Below, piece by piece: positions 1 through 9,070 of a DNA stretch of 59,902 nt. Positions within the stretch are counted from its first letter, which is position 1; the number at the start of each line of letters is the position of its first letter. The notes beneath the pieces were generated by a model. It ran no database searches. It had not been told where the DNA came from and saw only the letters and a program-made list of their open reading frames with translations. Location of the stretch: contig NZ_BDCD01000047.1 of the NCBI RefSeq assembly GCF_001613325.1, positions 1 to 59,902 on the forward strand, written 5' to 3'. This DNA comes from Nocardia yamanashiensis NBRC 100130 (GTDB lineage: Bacteria > Actinomycetota > Actinomycetes > Mycobacteriales > Mycobacteriaceae). A program made the position numbers and the translations under genes.

Positions 1-8
1 CCATCGCG

Positions 9-1154
9 TTGGTAGCGGGCTGGTTCGCCTTGGTGCGCAACGGTATTCGGCGCGTGATCGCCGCACTCGTCGCGGTGCTCGCACTGTCGGGCGCGGCGCT
101 CCTGCTGCTGCGCGATCGCGGCTGGCTCACCTCGGCGCTGCTGGTGGCGGGCGTGCTGGTGTGGCACGCGGCCGCGCGGATCGCCCTGCGCCCGGTCCTG
201 CGGCGGCCGCTCGCACCGCCGCCGCGCCATCCGGTGCTGTTCGTGAATCCCTGGTCGGGCGATGGGAAAGCCGCCCGCGCGGGCTTGGCCGAGTACGCCG
301 CCGCACTCGGCATCGATACCGTGGAAATGCGGATCGGCGACGATCTCGCGGACCTGGTCCGGGTGGCGATCGCGGCGGGCGCGGACGGCCTGGCCGCGGC
401 CGGCGGCGACGGCACCCAGGCCGTGATCGCCACGGCCGCAGCCGAATACGGCCTCCCGTTCGCCTGCGTCCCGGCCGGCACCCGCAATCATTTCGCCCTC
501 GATCTCGGCGTGGACCGCGACGATATCCGCGGCGCCCTGCATGCTCTCGTCGCAGGCGGCGAGCACCGGGTGGACCTCGGCGAGGTCAACGGCCGCGTCT
601 TCGTCAACAATGTCTCGATGGGCCTGTACGCCGAAGCCGTCCGCCGGCCCGCCTACCGCGACGCCAAGATCAAGACCCTGCTCGACACGGCCGCAACGCT
701 TTTCGGCGGCGCGGGCGCGGCCACCGATCTGCGCTGGACCGCACCCGACGGCGCCGTGCACGCCTCGGCCGCCGCGATCCTGGTGTCCAACAACCCGTAT
801 CGGCTCGGCGAGCCCGTGGGACCGGGCACCCGCCCGCGCCTGGACACCGGCCGGCTCGGGGTCGCGGTCATCGCTGACGACTCCGCGCGGCGCGCCCGCG
901 AGCGCCGGCTGCGGCGCTGGGACGCGGTGGCCTTCGAAGTCCGTGCGGCGCGGCCGGTATCGCTCGGCATCGACGGTGAATCGGTGGTGCTGGAGCCGCC
1001 GCTGCGGTTCCGGATTCGCCCGCGCGCACTGCGCGTGCGCGTCTCACCGCGTCATCCCGGAGCCTCACCGTCGGTGCTGGAGCAGCGCCCGGGTGACGGC
1101 CTGCGCGCGCTCACCGATATCGCCATCGGTCGCGAGCCGCGAATCCGCCGGTAG
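9..1154 (+). CDS. Diacylglycerol kinase family lipid kinase, 5' end possibly outside window
   Basis: Probable lipid kinase of the DAGK/YegS/LCB5 fold, which phosphorylates a lipid alcohol using ATP at the membrane. Two hydrophobic stretches at about residues 15-35 and 41-58 precede the catalytic domain. That domain shows NPWSGDGKA (80-88), the nucleotide-binding GGDGT (132-136), a PAGTRNHFA segment and a late IDGE motif, all typical of the family. The first usable start is a TTG at base 9 and the frame stays open to the window edge, so the true start may lie upstream. The substrate (diacylglycerol, undecaprenol or another lipid) cannot be told from sequence. The family call is secure; the N-terminus is not. 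Confidence 0.85.
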   Translation: MVAGWFALVRNGIRRVIAALVAVLALSGAALLLLRDRGWLTSALLVAGVLVWHAAARIALRPVLRRPLAPPPRHPVLFVNPWSGDGKAARAGLAEYAAALGIDTVEMRIGDDLADLVRVAIAAGADGLAAAGGDGTQAVIATAAAEYGLPFACVPAGTRNHFALDLGVDRDDIRGALHALVAGGEHRVDLGEVNGRVFVNNVSMGLYAEAVRRPAYRDAKIKTLLDTAATLFGGAGAATDLRWTAPDGAVHASAAAILVSNNPYRLGEPVGPGTRPRLDTGRLGVAVIADDSARRARERRLRRWDAVAFEVRAARPVSLGIDGESVVLEPPLRFRIRPRALRVRVSPRHPGASPSVLEQRPGDGLRALTDIAIGREPRIRR

Positions 1155-1300
1155 CGCCGCGAATCCGGCGCCGCGGCACCGCGCCGACCGGTCATCCGTC
1201 TAGTTCACCCGTATCGAGTGAGGCCGCACCGTCCGCCCAGCTCATACGGTCGGCACGGACTCGAGGATTACCGTCCGCCGTTACCGGAGGAGTTCGACTG

Positions 1301-2572
1301 ATGATCGGTGCATCGGGAAATCGGCTGGAAGCCGTCACGGTCGGCACGGCCGGGGCCGTGGCCGGGCTCGCGGTCACCGTGCCGATCGATCTGCGCTGGC
1401 TCGGTGGCGGTTCCGCGCTGGAAATGCAGATCCTGGTCACCAACTTCCCGCTCGCCACCGCGGCCGGCGCCCTCGCCGCCGTGATGAGCGCGGTGATGTG
1501 CGGGGTCGCGCCCCGGTTCAGCACCTGGCTGGTGGCCGGTATCGGCACCGCCCTGCTGCTGCTCGGGCGGATCGTGGCGCGCGGCCTCACCGACGGGCTG
1601 ACCACTTCCGGCTATGCCGAGGCGATCACCGGCGGCGTGGTGATGGGCGCGCTCGCCTCGCTCGTGGTCGGCCGCTCGCTCGAAACCGCCGGACTGCTGC
1701 TGGGCGCGCTGTCGGGCATCGTGATCGGCAGTCGCACACCGCCGCCGGGCGCGGGCGAGCAATTGCAGTCCATGGTCCGCTGGGCGCTGGTGTCCCCGCC
1801 GCCGCTCCCGCTGATCGCCGCCGCCGCGCTGCTGCTGGGCTGGTGCGCCTGGCGGAACCGGACGCCGGTCCCCGGCCACGAACCCCGCGAGATCCCGATG
1901 CGTCCCGTCGCGGCCGTGCTGGTCCTCATCTCGGCGTCCATGCTGCGCTCGGAATGGACGGTGAGCCATCCGCATTGGGCCGTTCAGATCCTGCTGGGCG
2001 GCGCGCTCACCGTGCTGGCCACCCTGGTGGCCGCGCTGCTGCTGCCCGCCCGGGACGGCACCCTGGTCGCCTTGACGGTCGCGTTCGCCGCCGCGGGCAG
2101 TGCGGTCGGCGCCGCGCCGCGACCGGGCTGGACCATCCCGGTGCTGGTGGCGGCGGTGGCGGCGGGACTGTGGGCGGGGGCGCGCTGGCCACGGCCCACG
2201 GTGGCCGCGGCGGCGACGGTCGCGCTGGCGGTGTTCGCGGCCGTGACGGCCGGCGACGGCGGTTCGATGCTGCCCGTGCTGGGCACGGTGGGGATCGCGG
2301 CGGTCGGCGGCTACTGCTTCGGAACCGTTGTGCCGGGCCAGTTTCCGGGCGTCGCGCTGGCCATCGCCATGCTGTTCGCGCCGTCCATCCTGGCCGCCGC
2401 CGTGCGCCGCCGCTTCGACACCTCCGGCGGCCCGCGCCTGTTCGAGTCGGGCACGGTCGCCTGGCCGCCGGGGTGGGCGGCGGTGGCGGTCACCGCCGGG
2501 TGCGGGGCCGTGGCCTTCCTCCTGCACCGGATGCGCCCGGCGGTGCCGGTGCTCGCGGTCGCGAATCAGTAG
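1301..2572 (+). CDS. Polytopic membrane protein of unknown function
   Basis: About 423 residues with many hydrophobic Ala/Leu/Val/Gly-rich segments from residue 10 to the C-terminus, probably ten or more membrane helices. GGAGGAG lies 8 bases before the ATG, so the start is well supported. I recognise no family motif, and a transporter or envelope role would be a guess. It follows the lipid kinase in the same direction after a 146-base gap and converges on the LysR gene, overlapping its stop by 7 bases. Confidence 0.7.
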   Translation: MIGASGNRLEAVTVGTAGAVAGLAVTVPIDLRWLGGGSALEMQILVTNFPLATAAGALAAVMSAVMCGVAPRFSTWLVAGIGTALLLLGRIVARGLTDGLTTSGYAEAITGGVVMGALASLVVGRSLETAGLLLGALSGIVIGSRTPPPGAGEQLQSMVRWALVSPPPLPLIAAAALLLGWCAWRNRTPVPGHEPREIPMRPVAAVLVLISASMLRSEWTVSHPHWAVQILLGGALTVLATLVAALLLPARDGTLVALTVAFAAAGSAVGAAPRPGWTIPVLVAAVAAGLWAGARWPRPTVAAAATVALAVFAAVTAGDGGSMLPVLGTVGIAAVGGYCFGTVVPGQFPGVALAIAMLFAPSILAAAVRRRFDTSGGPRLFESGTVAWPPGWAAVAVTAGCGAVAFLLHRMRPAVPVLAVANQ

Positions 2573-3471
2573 GAGTACGGAATCCGTTCCCGCAGTCCGT
2601 GTTTCAAGTGGTCGATGACGGCGCGCGTGCGACGGGGCAGGGTGGGTGCGTATACGGCGTAGACGTCGGCGCTGGGCGTCGGGATATCGGCGAGCACCTG
2701 GACCAGTGTCCCGTCCCGCAGCAGCGGGCCGACCTGCCACAGCGAACGCATCACCAGCCCTTGGCCTTCCACGCACCAGCGGGTGATGACATCGCCGTCG
2801 TTGCTGACCAGATTCCCGTCCACGCGAACCGCCGTCTCGGTGCCGCCGGGTGCGAACCGCCACAGCGAATAGTCGCTGTCGTTCTCCTTCAGTACGAGGC
2901 AATTGTGCTGTTCCAGTTCGGCGAGATCCTGCGGCTGCCCGTGCCGGCGCAGGTATTCCGGTGCGGCGCACACCACCCGGCGATTCCGGCACAGGCGCGT
3001 GGTGGTGAGCCGTGAATCGTGCAGCGGGCCCACGTGGATATCGATATCGAAACCGGTGCCCGCGATATTGAGCGGTTCGGCGGATAGTTCGAGATCGATC
3101 CGCATACCGGGGTGCGCCGTCACGAATTCCGCGACCAGCGCGGCGATATGGGTGCGGCCGAGCCCGATGGTCGAACGCATCCGCACCCGCCCGCGCAGTT
3201 CGTCGTGCTGTGCGGAGATCGAATCCTCCAGCTCCTCCAATTGCGCGGCGATCAGCGCGGCCCCGGCGGCATAGCGGCGGCCCTCGGGGGTGAGGACGAG
3301 CCGCCTGGTGGTGCGCTGGATGAGCGGCACCCCGAGCCGGGTCTCGATCTGGGTGAGCCGTTTGCTGACCGCCGACACCGAGACGCCGAATTCGCGTGCG
3401 CCCTCGGTGAGACTGCGGCAGCGGGCGAGGATGTCGAAGAACACGATGTCGTCACTGAGCCCGCCGCGCAC
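2566..3471 (-). CDS. LysR-family transcriptional regulator
   Basis: About 301 residues. An N-terminal winged helix-turn-helix (ILARCRSLTEGAREFGVS, then VSAVSKRLTQIE) is followed by a substrate-binding-like effector domain, the LysR layout. I place the start at the GTG at 3471 because GGAGG lies 5 bases before it; the frame extends 31 codons upstream, but those codons look like non-coding leader. It is transcribed away from the tartrate/malate dehydrogenase gene with 135 bases between the two starts, the usual arrangement for a LysR protein controlling a catabolic operon. The inducer is presumably the operon's substrate or product (inference). Confidence 0.9.
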   Translation of the reverse strand: MRGGLSDDIVFFDILARCRSLTEGAREFGVSVSAVSKRLTQIETRLGVPLIQRTTRRLVLTPEGRRYAAGAALIAAQLEELEDSISAQHDELRGRVRMRSTIGLGRTHIAALVAEFVTAHPGMRIDLELSAEPLNIAGTGFDIDIHVGPLHDSRLTTTRLCRNRRVVCAAPEYLRRHGQPQDLAELEQHNCLVLKENDSDYSLWRFAPGGTETAVRVDGNLVSNDGDVITRWCVEGQGLVMRSLWQVGPLLRDGTLVQVLADIPTPSADVYAVYAPTLPRRTRAVIDHLKHGLRERIPYSY

Positions 3472-3606
3472 CGGAGCCTCCTCATTGTTTCCGAATCGGC
3501 AAAGCTGTCTTGCGCGCCTAGCGCTATCTCCGCCGGGATATCGGAGCCTACCGTTGTGATCCATCGCACAAACAGAACATTCAGCGGGCGAAGGAGATTC
3601 ATCACG
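3472..3606. promoter_or_regulatory. Divergent control region of the LysR regulator and dehydrogenase operon
   Basis: The 135 bases between two divergent start codons should hold both promoters and the LysR operator. An imperfect dyad TATCTCCGCCGGGATA occurs in the middle and the ribosome-binding sites GGAGG (left) and AAGGAG (right) flank the region. No single T-N11-A site stands out enough to name. Confidence 0.4.
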
Positions 3607-4692
3607 ATGGGCGCAAAGTATCGGATCGCGGTCATTCCCGGCGACGGCATCGGCAAGGAAGTCGTGCCGGAGGGATTGCGGGTATTGCGGGCCGCCGCGG
3701 CCGAATTCGATTTCACTCTCGAATTCGAGGAGTTCGATTACGCCTGCGCGGACTATTACCTGGCGACCGGAAAGATGCTGCCGGACAACTGGTTCGAGGA
3801 ACTACGGCGTTTCGACGCCATCTTCTTCGGTGCGGTCGGCTGGCCGGAGGTGGTGCCGGACCATATTTCGCTGTGGGGGAGCCTGCTGCAATTCCGGCGG
3901 CGCTTCGACCAGTACGTGAGCCTGCGGCCGGTGCGGCTGCTGCGGGGTATCGCCAGCCCGCTCGCCGGGCGGGGGCCGGGCGATATCGACTTCTATGTGG
4001 TGCGCGAGAACACCGAGGGCGAATACTCCAGCATCGGCGGCCGCATCTTCGAGGGCACCGACCGGGAGACCGTCGTCCAGGAGACGGTGATGACCCGCAC
4101 CGGCGTCGATCGAATCCTCAAGTACGCCTTCGAACTCGCTCAGCGGCGGCCGAAACGGCACCTGACCTCGGCGACCAAGAGCAATGGCATCTCCGTCACC
4201 ATGCCCTACTGGGACGAGCGGGTGGCGGCCGTGGCGGCCGGCTTCCCCGAGGTGAGCGTCGACAAGTTCCATATCGACATCCTCACCGCGAATTTCGTGC
4301 TGCACCCCGACTGGTTCGACGTGGTGGTGGCGAGCAATCTGTTCGGCGACATCCTCTCGGATCTGGGGCCGGCCTGCGCGGGCACCATCGGCATCGCGCC
4401 GAGCGGGAACATCAACCCGGAGAACGAGTTTCCGAGTCTGTTCGAGCCGGTGCACGGGTCCGCGCCCGATATCGCCGGGCGGGGCATCGCCAATCCCATC
4501 GGCCAGATCTGGAGCGGGGCCATGATGCTCGACCATTTCGGCGAGCACGAGGCGGCCGCCGCGGTGCTGGGTGCGGTGGAAGCCGTGCTGGCACAAGGTG
4601 TTACGGCGCTGACGCCGGATATGGGCGGCGTCGGCACCACCGCGTCGCTCGGCAAGGCCATCACCGCCCATCTGAGGAAAACAGCGAGTTGA
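3607..4692 (+). CDS. ttuC: Tartrate dehydrogenase/decarboxylase or D-malate dehydrogenase
   Basis: About 361 residues of the isocitrate/isopropylmalate dehydrogenase superfamily, NAD-dependent beta-decarboxylating. It has IPGDGIG (10-16), GAVGWPEVVPDHISLWGSLL, LRPVRLL, RENTEGEYS, DKFHIDILTANFV and GDILSDLGPACAGTIG, covering the substrate Arg, Tyr/Lys and metal-binding Asp positions. The 'WPE..PDHISLWGSLL.FRR.FDQYV.LRPVRL' run is specific to the tartrate/D-malate branch rather than LeuB. Members convert D-malate to pyruvate, or meso-tartrate to D-glycerate plus CO2. The downstream glycerate kinase favours tartrate (inference). AAGGAG precedes the ATG, and the 2HCT transporter starts 2 bases after the stop. 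Confidence 0.9.
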   Translation: MGAKYRIAVIPGDGIGKEVVPEGLRVLRAAAAEFDFTLEFEEFDYACADYYLATGKMLPDNWFEELRRFDAIFFGAVGWPEVVPDHISLWGSLLQFRRRFDQYVSLRPVRLLRGIASPLAGRGPGDIDFYVVRENTEGEYSSIGGRIFEGTDRETVVQETVMTRTGVDRILKYAFELAQRRPKRHLTSATKSNGISVTMPYWDERVAAVAAGFPEVSVDKFHIDILTANFVLHPDWFDVVVASNLFGDILSDLGPACAGTIGIAPSGNINPENEFPSLFEPVHGSAPDIAGRGIANPIGQIWSGAMMLDHFGEHEAAAAVLGAVEAVLAQGVTALTPDMGGVGTTASLGKAITAHLRKTAS

Positions 4693-4693
4693 G

Positions 4694-5983
4694 ATGAGCT
4701 TGAAAGACAAGACCGGGCGGCGCGTGCTGCCACGGCTGGACGATGTGCCGCTGATCGTGCCGCTGGCATTGACCGCCGGGGTGCTGGTCGCGGGGCTGTT
4801 CGACGCGGTGCCGGAGAACATGATCGGCGGGCTGGCGGTGATCGTGGGGCTCGGCACGCTGCTCGGGCCGCTCGGGAACCGGCTGCCGGTCATCTCGAAA
4901 ATCGGTGGGGGAGCGCTCATCTGCCTGCTGGGGCCGTCGATACTGGTGTATCTGGGCGCGTTCGAGCAGAACACCCTGGACGCGGTGACGGTGCTGATGA
5001 AGCAGGCCAACTTCCTGTACTTCGTGATCAGCACCCTGGTGGTCGGCAGCATTCTGGGGATGAGCCGGAAACTGATGATCGGCGGGCTGATCCGGCTGTT
5101 TCCGCCGCTGATCGCGGGCACCACCGTGGCGATCGCCGCCGGGGTGGGGACCGCGATGGCGTTCGGGTACGACTTTCACCGCGCGCTGTTCTACATCGTG
5201 GTGCCGATCATCGGCGGCGGCATCGGGGAAGGGGTCATCCCGCTGTCGTCCGCGTATGCCTCGGCGCTCGGCGGCGAACCCGGAAGCTATGTGGCGGAAC
5301 TGATTCCGGCCGCGATCATCGGCAATATCGTCGCGATCGTGACGGCGGGCGTGCTGCGCAAGCTCGGGGAACGGCGGCCGCAGCTGGACGGCGGCGGGCA
5401 GCTGGTCAATACGCCGGACCCGGAGCTGACGGCCGAATCGCCCGAAACTACCGCGCGGGAACCGAATTACGCGTTCGGCGTGCTGACCGTCACCGGATTG
5501 TTCGTGCTGGCGACCCTGCTGGAGCGGGTCGTGCACCTGCCGGCGCCGGTGCTGGTGATCATCCTGTCGGTGCTGTGCAAGCTGTTCGGCGTCTTCCCCG
5601 CCGTGGTGGAAACCGATGCGCGGGCGGTGTACGCGATCATCTCCCGGTACTTCATCTACCCGACCATGATCGGTCTCGGCATGCTGTACCTGCCGCTCGC
5701 CAGCGTGATCGGAGTGCTGTCGCCGGGATACGTGCTCGCCTGCGCGGCCGTCGTGATCGCCATGGCCGCAACCGGATTCGCGGCCGGGCGGGCCATCGCC
5801 ATGTATCCGATCGACGCATCGCTGGTCACCGTATGCCACAGCGGTCTCGGCGGCACCGGCGATGTGGCGATCCTGTCGGCGGCCGGGCGCATGAACCTGA
5901 TGCCGTTCGCGCAGATCTCCACCCGGATCGGCGGGGTGTCCACGGTCATCTCGGCCTCGTGGCTGATCCGCGTCATCCAATGA
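4694..5983 (+). CDS. 2-hydroxycarboxylate transporter (2HCT family, CitS/MaeN type)
   Basis: About 429 residues, highly hydrophobic with around eleven membrane helices. The re-entrant loop motif PIIGGGIGEGVIPLS and a second C-terminal counterpart (CHSGLGGTGDVAILSAAGRM) are the paired GGxG-type signatures of the 2HCT family, secondary transporters of malate, citrate or tartrate-like 2-hydroxy acids, usually Na+ or H+ coupled. A hydrophilic linker sits between the halves around residues 225-260, as is normal. Its position directly after the dehydrogenase and before glycerate kinase points to uptake of tartrate or malate. The exact substrate is inferred from context. Confidence 0.9.
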   Translation: MSLKDKTGRRVLPRLDDVPLIVPLALTAGVLVAGLFDAVPENMIGGLAVIVGLGTLLGPLGNRLPVISKIGGGALICLLGPSILVYLGAFEQNTLDAVTVLMKQANFLYFVISTLVVGSILGMSRKLMIGGLIRLFPPLIAGTTVAIAAGVGTAMAFGYDFHRALFYIVVPIIGGGIGEGVIPLSSAYASALGGEPGSYVAELIPAAIIGNIVAIVTAGVLRKLGERRPQLDGGGQLVNTPDPELTAESPETTAREPNYAFGVLTVTGLFVLATLLERVVHLPAPVLVIILSVLCKLFGVFPAVVETDARAVYAIISRYFIYPTMIGLGMLYLPLASVIGVLSPGYVLACAAVVIAMAATGFAAGRAIAMYPIDASLVTVCHSGLGGTGDVAILSAAGRMNLMPFAQISTRIGGVSTVISASWLIRVIQ

Positions 5984-6003
5984 TCGAATCGAGAGGGAGA
6001 CCC

Positions 6004-7227
6004 GTGCACGTTCTCGTGGCGCCCGACAAGTTCAAAGGCAGTCTCTCCGCGGCCGCGGTGAGCCGATGCCTGGCCACCGGATTGCGAGCCGCCGGGGTGC
6101 GGGTCACCGAACTGCCCCTCGCCGATGGCGGCGACGGCAGCGTGGACGTGGCCGTCACCGCCGGGTTCACGGCGTATCCGATCACCGTGGCCGGGGCGAC
6201 CGGTCTGCCGGTGCGGGCGCGGATCGCGGTCCGGGGCGATACGGCGCTGGTGGAGGTGGCGGGCACCTGCGGGCTGGCCACCACGGGGCGGCTCGCACCC
6301 CTGGACAGTTCGAGTCTCGGTCTGGGGCAGGCGATCCGGCAGGCCATGCGGCATCGTCCGGCGCGCATCGTGCTCGCGCTCGGCGGCAGTGCGAGCACCG
6401 ACGGCGGGATGGGAATGCTGGCCGCGCTCGGCGTGCGCTGGCTCGACCGGGCCGGGCATGCGCTCCGGCCGGGCGGGCGCACGCTGCGCGAGATCGCGGC
6501 GGTCGACTGGTCCCGGGCGATCGACCTCAGCGGGATCGAACTGCTGGCGGCCTCCGACGTCACCAATCCGCTCACCGGCCCGGACGGGACGGCCGCGGTG
6601 TACGGGCCGCAGAAGGGCGCCATGCCGGCCGACATCGCACAGCTCGAGGCGGGACTGCGGAATCTGGTCGAGGTGGCCGCGGCTCACGAGCAACGCGCTC
6701 TCGCACGAGGGTGCCCCGCCGCAGCCCGAGCCGGGGGCGGGCGTGCGCTGTCGGAGGCAGGCGCCGGTGGGTTCGGGAGCGGTCAGGGGTGTCTCCTCGC
6801 CTCGGGAGCCGGCGGGGTGCCACGGGCACTCGCGTCGGCGCCGGGGGCGGGCAGCGCCGGTGGAATCGGTTTCGCGGCACAGCTGCTGGGCGCACGTATC
6901 GTGCCGGGCGCCGAGTTCTTCTTGGAGATGCTGGAATTCGATCGGTGGCTCGCCGAGGCCGACCTGGTGATCACCGGCGAAGGCAGTCTCGACGCGCAAT
7001 CCGGGCATGGGAAGCTGCCCACCGCGATCGCGCGCCGAGCCCGGCCGGTGCCGGTGCACGCCGTCGTCGGGCGCAACCGGCTCTCGCGAACGGACTGGGC
7101 GACAGCGGGTTTCGAGACCGTGCACGCCCTGTCGGACCGGACCGCGCTCGACACCTATGCCGATCCCGGTCTGACCGCCGCGCTGCTGACCGAGATCGGG
7201 GCCCGGATCGGTCGCGGACTCGGGTGA
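6004..7227 (+). CDS. glxK: Glycerate kinase (type 1, GlxK family)
   Basis: Phosphorylates glycerate with ATP. Family motifs are APDKFKGSLSA at the N-terminus, LPLADGGDGSVD, LALGGSASTDGGMGMLAALG, YGPQKGA, PGAGSAGGIGF and DLVITGEGSLDAQSGHGK. I chose the GTG at 6004 because it has a purine-rich RBS (GAGGGAGA) and the family begins right at V(L)APD.FKGS; an ATG at 5980 overlapping the transporter stop is the alternative. Length is about 407 residues against roughly 380 usual. The extra length is a Gly/Ala-rich insert of some 35-45 residues just before PGAGSAGG. It completes a tartrate-to-glycerate-to-phosphoglycerate route with the two genes before it. Confidence 0.92.
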   Translation: MHVLVAPDKFKGSLSAAAVSRCLATGLRAAGVRVTELPLADGGDGSVDVAVTAGFTAYPITVAGATGLPVRARIAVRGDTALVEVAGTCGLATTGRLAPLDSSSLGLGQAIRQAMRHRPARIVLALGGSASTDGGMGMLAALGVRWLDRAGHALRPGGRTLREIAAVDWSRAIDLSGIELLAASDVTNPLTGPDGTAAVYGPQKGAMPADIAQLEAGLRNLVEVAAAHEQRALARGCPAAARAGGGRALSEAGAGGFGSGQGCLLASGAGGVPRALASAPGAGSAGGIGFAAQLLGARIVPGAEFFLEMLEFDRWLAEADLVITGEGSLDAQSGHGKLPTAIARRARPVPVHAVVGRNRLSRTDWATAGFETVHALSDRTALDTYADPGLTAALLTEIGARIGRGLG

Positions 7228-7366
7228 TCGAGCGGAGCCGGGCCCGGACGTACAAGGCTCGGACCGGGTGGGCTGGCAGGGATCCGGCGGTCGCTATATG
7301 ATCGTTCGCGATGATGACTTCTTCTGATCGCAGATTGGGGGTCCCGTCCACGCCAGGTGAGTGCTG

Positions 7367-8677
7367 ATGCTCACCGAATTCGTGAACGGGTCTACTTCCC
7401 GGCATTCCTTCTGGCCGCGCGTGCGGGAATACGCCGTGCCGCCCTCCATGATCGAGATCGCTACCGCCCGGCGCGCAGCCGGGGACTGGGTGGGTGCTTG
7501 CGCCGCCGCCGGTTTCGATGTCGATATCGATCTACGTCGCCTGGCCCGGACTCATGGCGGTGAACTCGCCGCCAGGGTGCGGGCCGACCTGCGGCATCTG
7601 GCCCCGGACCTCCTGCGATGGCATATGCCCCGCATCGCTCCCGACGGGTTGCTGCGGCCGGGGCTGACCATCGCACTGGCTCGATACGATCCCGGAAGAG
7701 CCAGTGGCAGAGCCGGTTTCGTGTACCTGGTGGCTCGCACCGCTCCCGTCTGGGCGGATGCGGGGCAGCGGATCGGGCTCGCACTGTGGGACGGCTCCGA
7801 ATTCGGAGGCGGCTCCCATCCGCATCCCCGGCCCGACCGGCGCTTCCGGCTGGACCTGCATCGGCACCTGTGGGATGCGAGGCGGACCGGGGAACTGCGG
7901 TTCCGCACCGGTACGCCCGACCGCTGGGCCGATGAAGCGCGCATTCTCCTCGATGCCGAAGAGCGGCAAGGGAATACGTTCCTCATCCGGCGCGGTTCCC
8001 GGCGGCGGATGATCGCCGAACTGGTCGAGGGCGACGACGGACCGTCCGTCCGCCCGGCCCCGGGCCATCCGGCGGGCGGCATCTCCGCACTGCCGGTACT
8101 GCCCGATGCGGCGACCTGGACCGCGCCCGATCTCGTGTTGCTACGCGACGGCGACATCTCGGCCGACCGCCTGCATCCGCTCGTCGCCGCCGCACTGGCG
8201 CCCGGGTATGAACCGTCCGAATCCGACAGGGCCACAACCGGTTCGGAGCGCGCACGGCTCGTCGAATGCCGGGGCGAACAACATCGAATCGGGCTGGTCG
8301 ACGGCGTCCTCACCGCGCTCGATCACGACCCGGTCGAACTACGGCGCGAGGAACTGCTGGTCGCGCTGACCGGGACACCGCTGCCGTGCCTCCAGGTCAT
8401 CGATCGCGCGCACCGAAATCCCGACTGCCTCACCGGTGTTCGCGAACGACTCGACCACGGCGATACGACGGGCGCGCTCGCCATCGTCGACGAACTGCTC
8501 GGCGCCGGCGCACAGTTGCGAGACGGTGCCCTGCGAAACGAACTGGAGGCGTTCGCGGACCAGCGCATCACCTACGGGTTGTACCGGGCGGGCCTGTCCC
8601 TCCCGGCGCCCAGAGGTCCGATGCGCCCGCGTCCCCGTGACCGGCGCGGGCATCCGCGCCACGCCACCGTTCACTGA
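7367..8677 (+). CDS. Uncharacterised protein linked to a MoxR/VWA gene pair
   Basis: About 436 residues, soluble, rich in Arg, Asp and Trp, without a signal peptide or membrane helix. It starts with a conserved-looking LTEFVNGSTSRHSFWPRVREYAVPP segment (first half quoted only in part by family habit: the Trp/Arg/Tyr/Pro pattern is the recognisable piece). I know no biochemical function. An AGGTGA stands 6 bases before the ATG at 7367; a GTG at 7361 is possible. It precedes the MoxR ATPase and HExxH/VWA genes in the same direction, so it is probably a partner or substrate of that system. Its last 12 codons and stop lie inside the first unit of the 62-bp repeat array. Confidence 0.7.
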   Translation: MLTEFVNGSTSRHSFWPRVREYAVPPSMIEIATARRAAGDWVGACAAAGFDVDIDLRRLARTHGGELAARVRADLRHLAPDLLRWHMPRIAPDGLLRPGLTIALARYDPGRASGRAGFVYLVARTAPVWADAGQRIGLALWDGSEFGGGSHPHPRPDRRFRLDLHRHLWDARRTGELRFRTGTPDRWADEARILLDAEERQGNTFLIRRGSRRRMIAELVEGDDGPSVRPAPGHPAGGISALPVLPDAATWTAPDLVLLRDGDISADRLHPLVAAALAPGYEPSESDRATTGSERARLVECRGEQHRIGLVDGVLTALDHDPVELRREELLVALTGTPLPCLQVIDRAHRNPDCLTGVRERLDHGDTTGALAIVDELLGAGAQLRDGALRNELEAFADQRITYGLYRAGLSLPAPRGPMRPRPRDRRGHPRHATVH

Positions 8678-9007
8678 AACCCACACAGCCGAAGCCTCGT
8701 GATCGGCATGGGAATCCGTGTCACGCGATCGTTCACTGGCAGTCGTGCGGCCGCAGCTTCGTGAGCGGCGCGGGCGTCCGCGTCACACGATCGTTCACTG
8801 GCAGTCGTGCGGCCGCAGCTTCGTGAGCGGCGCGGGCGTCCGCGTCACACGATCGTTCACTGGCAGTCGGCCGGCCGCAGTCTCGTGATCGGCGCGGGCA
8901 TCGGTGTCACGTGATCGTTCACTGACAGTCGTGCGGCCGCGTCCCTGTGATCGGCGCGGGCATCCGCGTCACACGATTGTGCTCCGACGGCCGCGCGCCG
9001 ACCCTGA
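8636..9007. repeat. Six-copy 62-bp tandem repeat array
   Basis: Units begin at 8636, 8698, 8760, 8822, 8884 and 8946, an exact 62-base period marked by CGTGA (TGTGA in the last). Units 3 and 4 are almost identical; units 1 and 6 are the most diverged. Typical units carry GTGAGCGG then CCGC-G-TCAC, able to fold as a bulged hairpin, then CGATCGTTCACTG, then the palindrome TGCGGCCGCA. Unit 1 encodes the end of the upstream gene, including its TGA. The array fills most of the 393-base gap before the MoxR gene; no open frame of note crosses it. Confidence 0.9.
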
Positions 9008-9070
9008 CCCGACCCTGTGCGAATTCCGCACAGATCCATGAATTCTACTGACCCACAAGGTGATCCACAC

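Noticed and set aside
8636..9007. 62-bp repeats as a CRISPR array
   Set aside because: The units are joined directly without unique spacers, and no cas gene is near.
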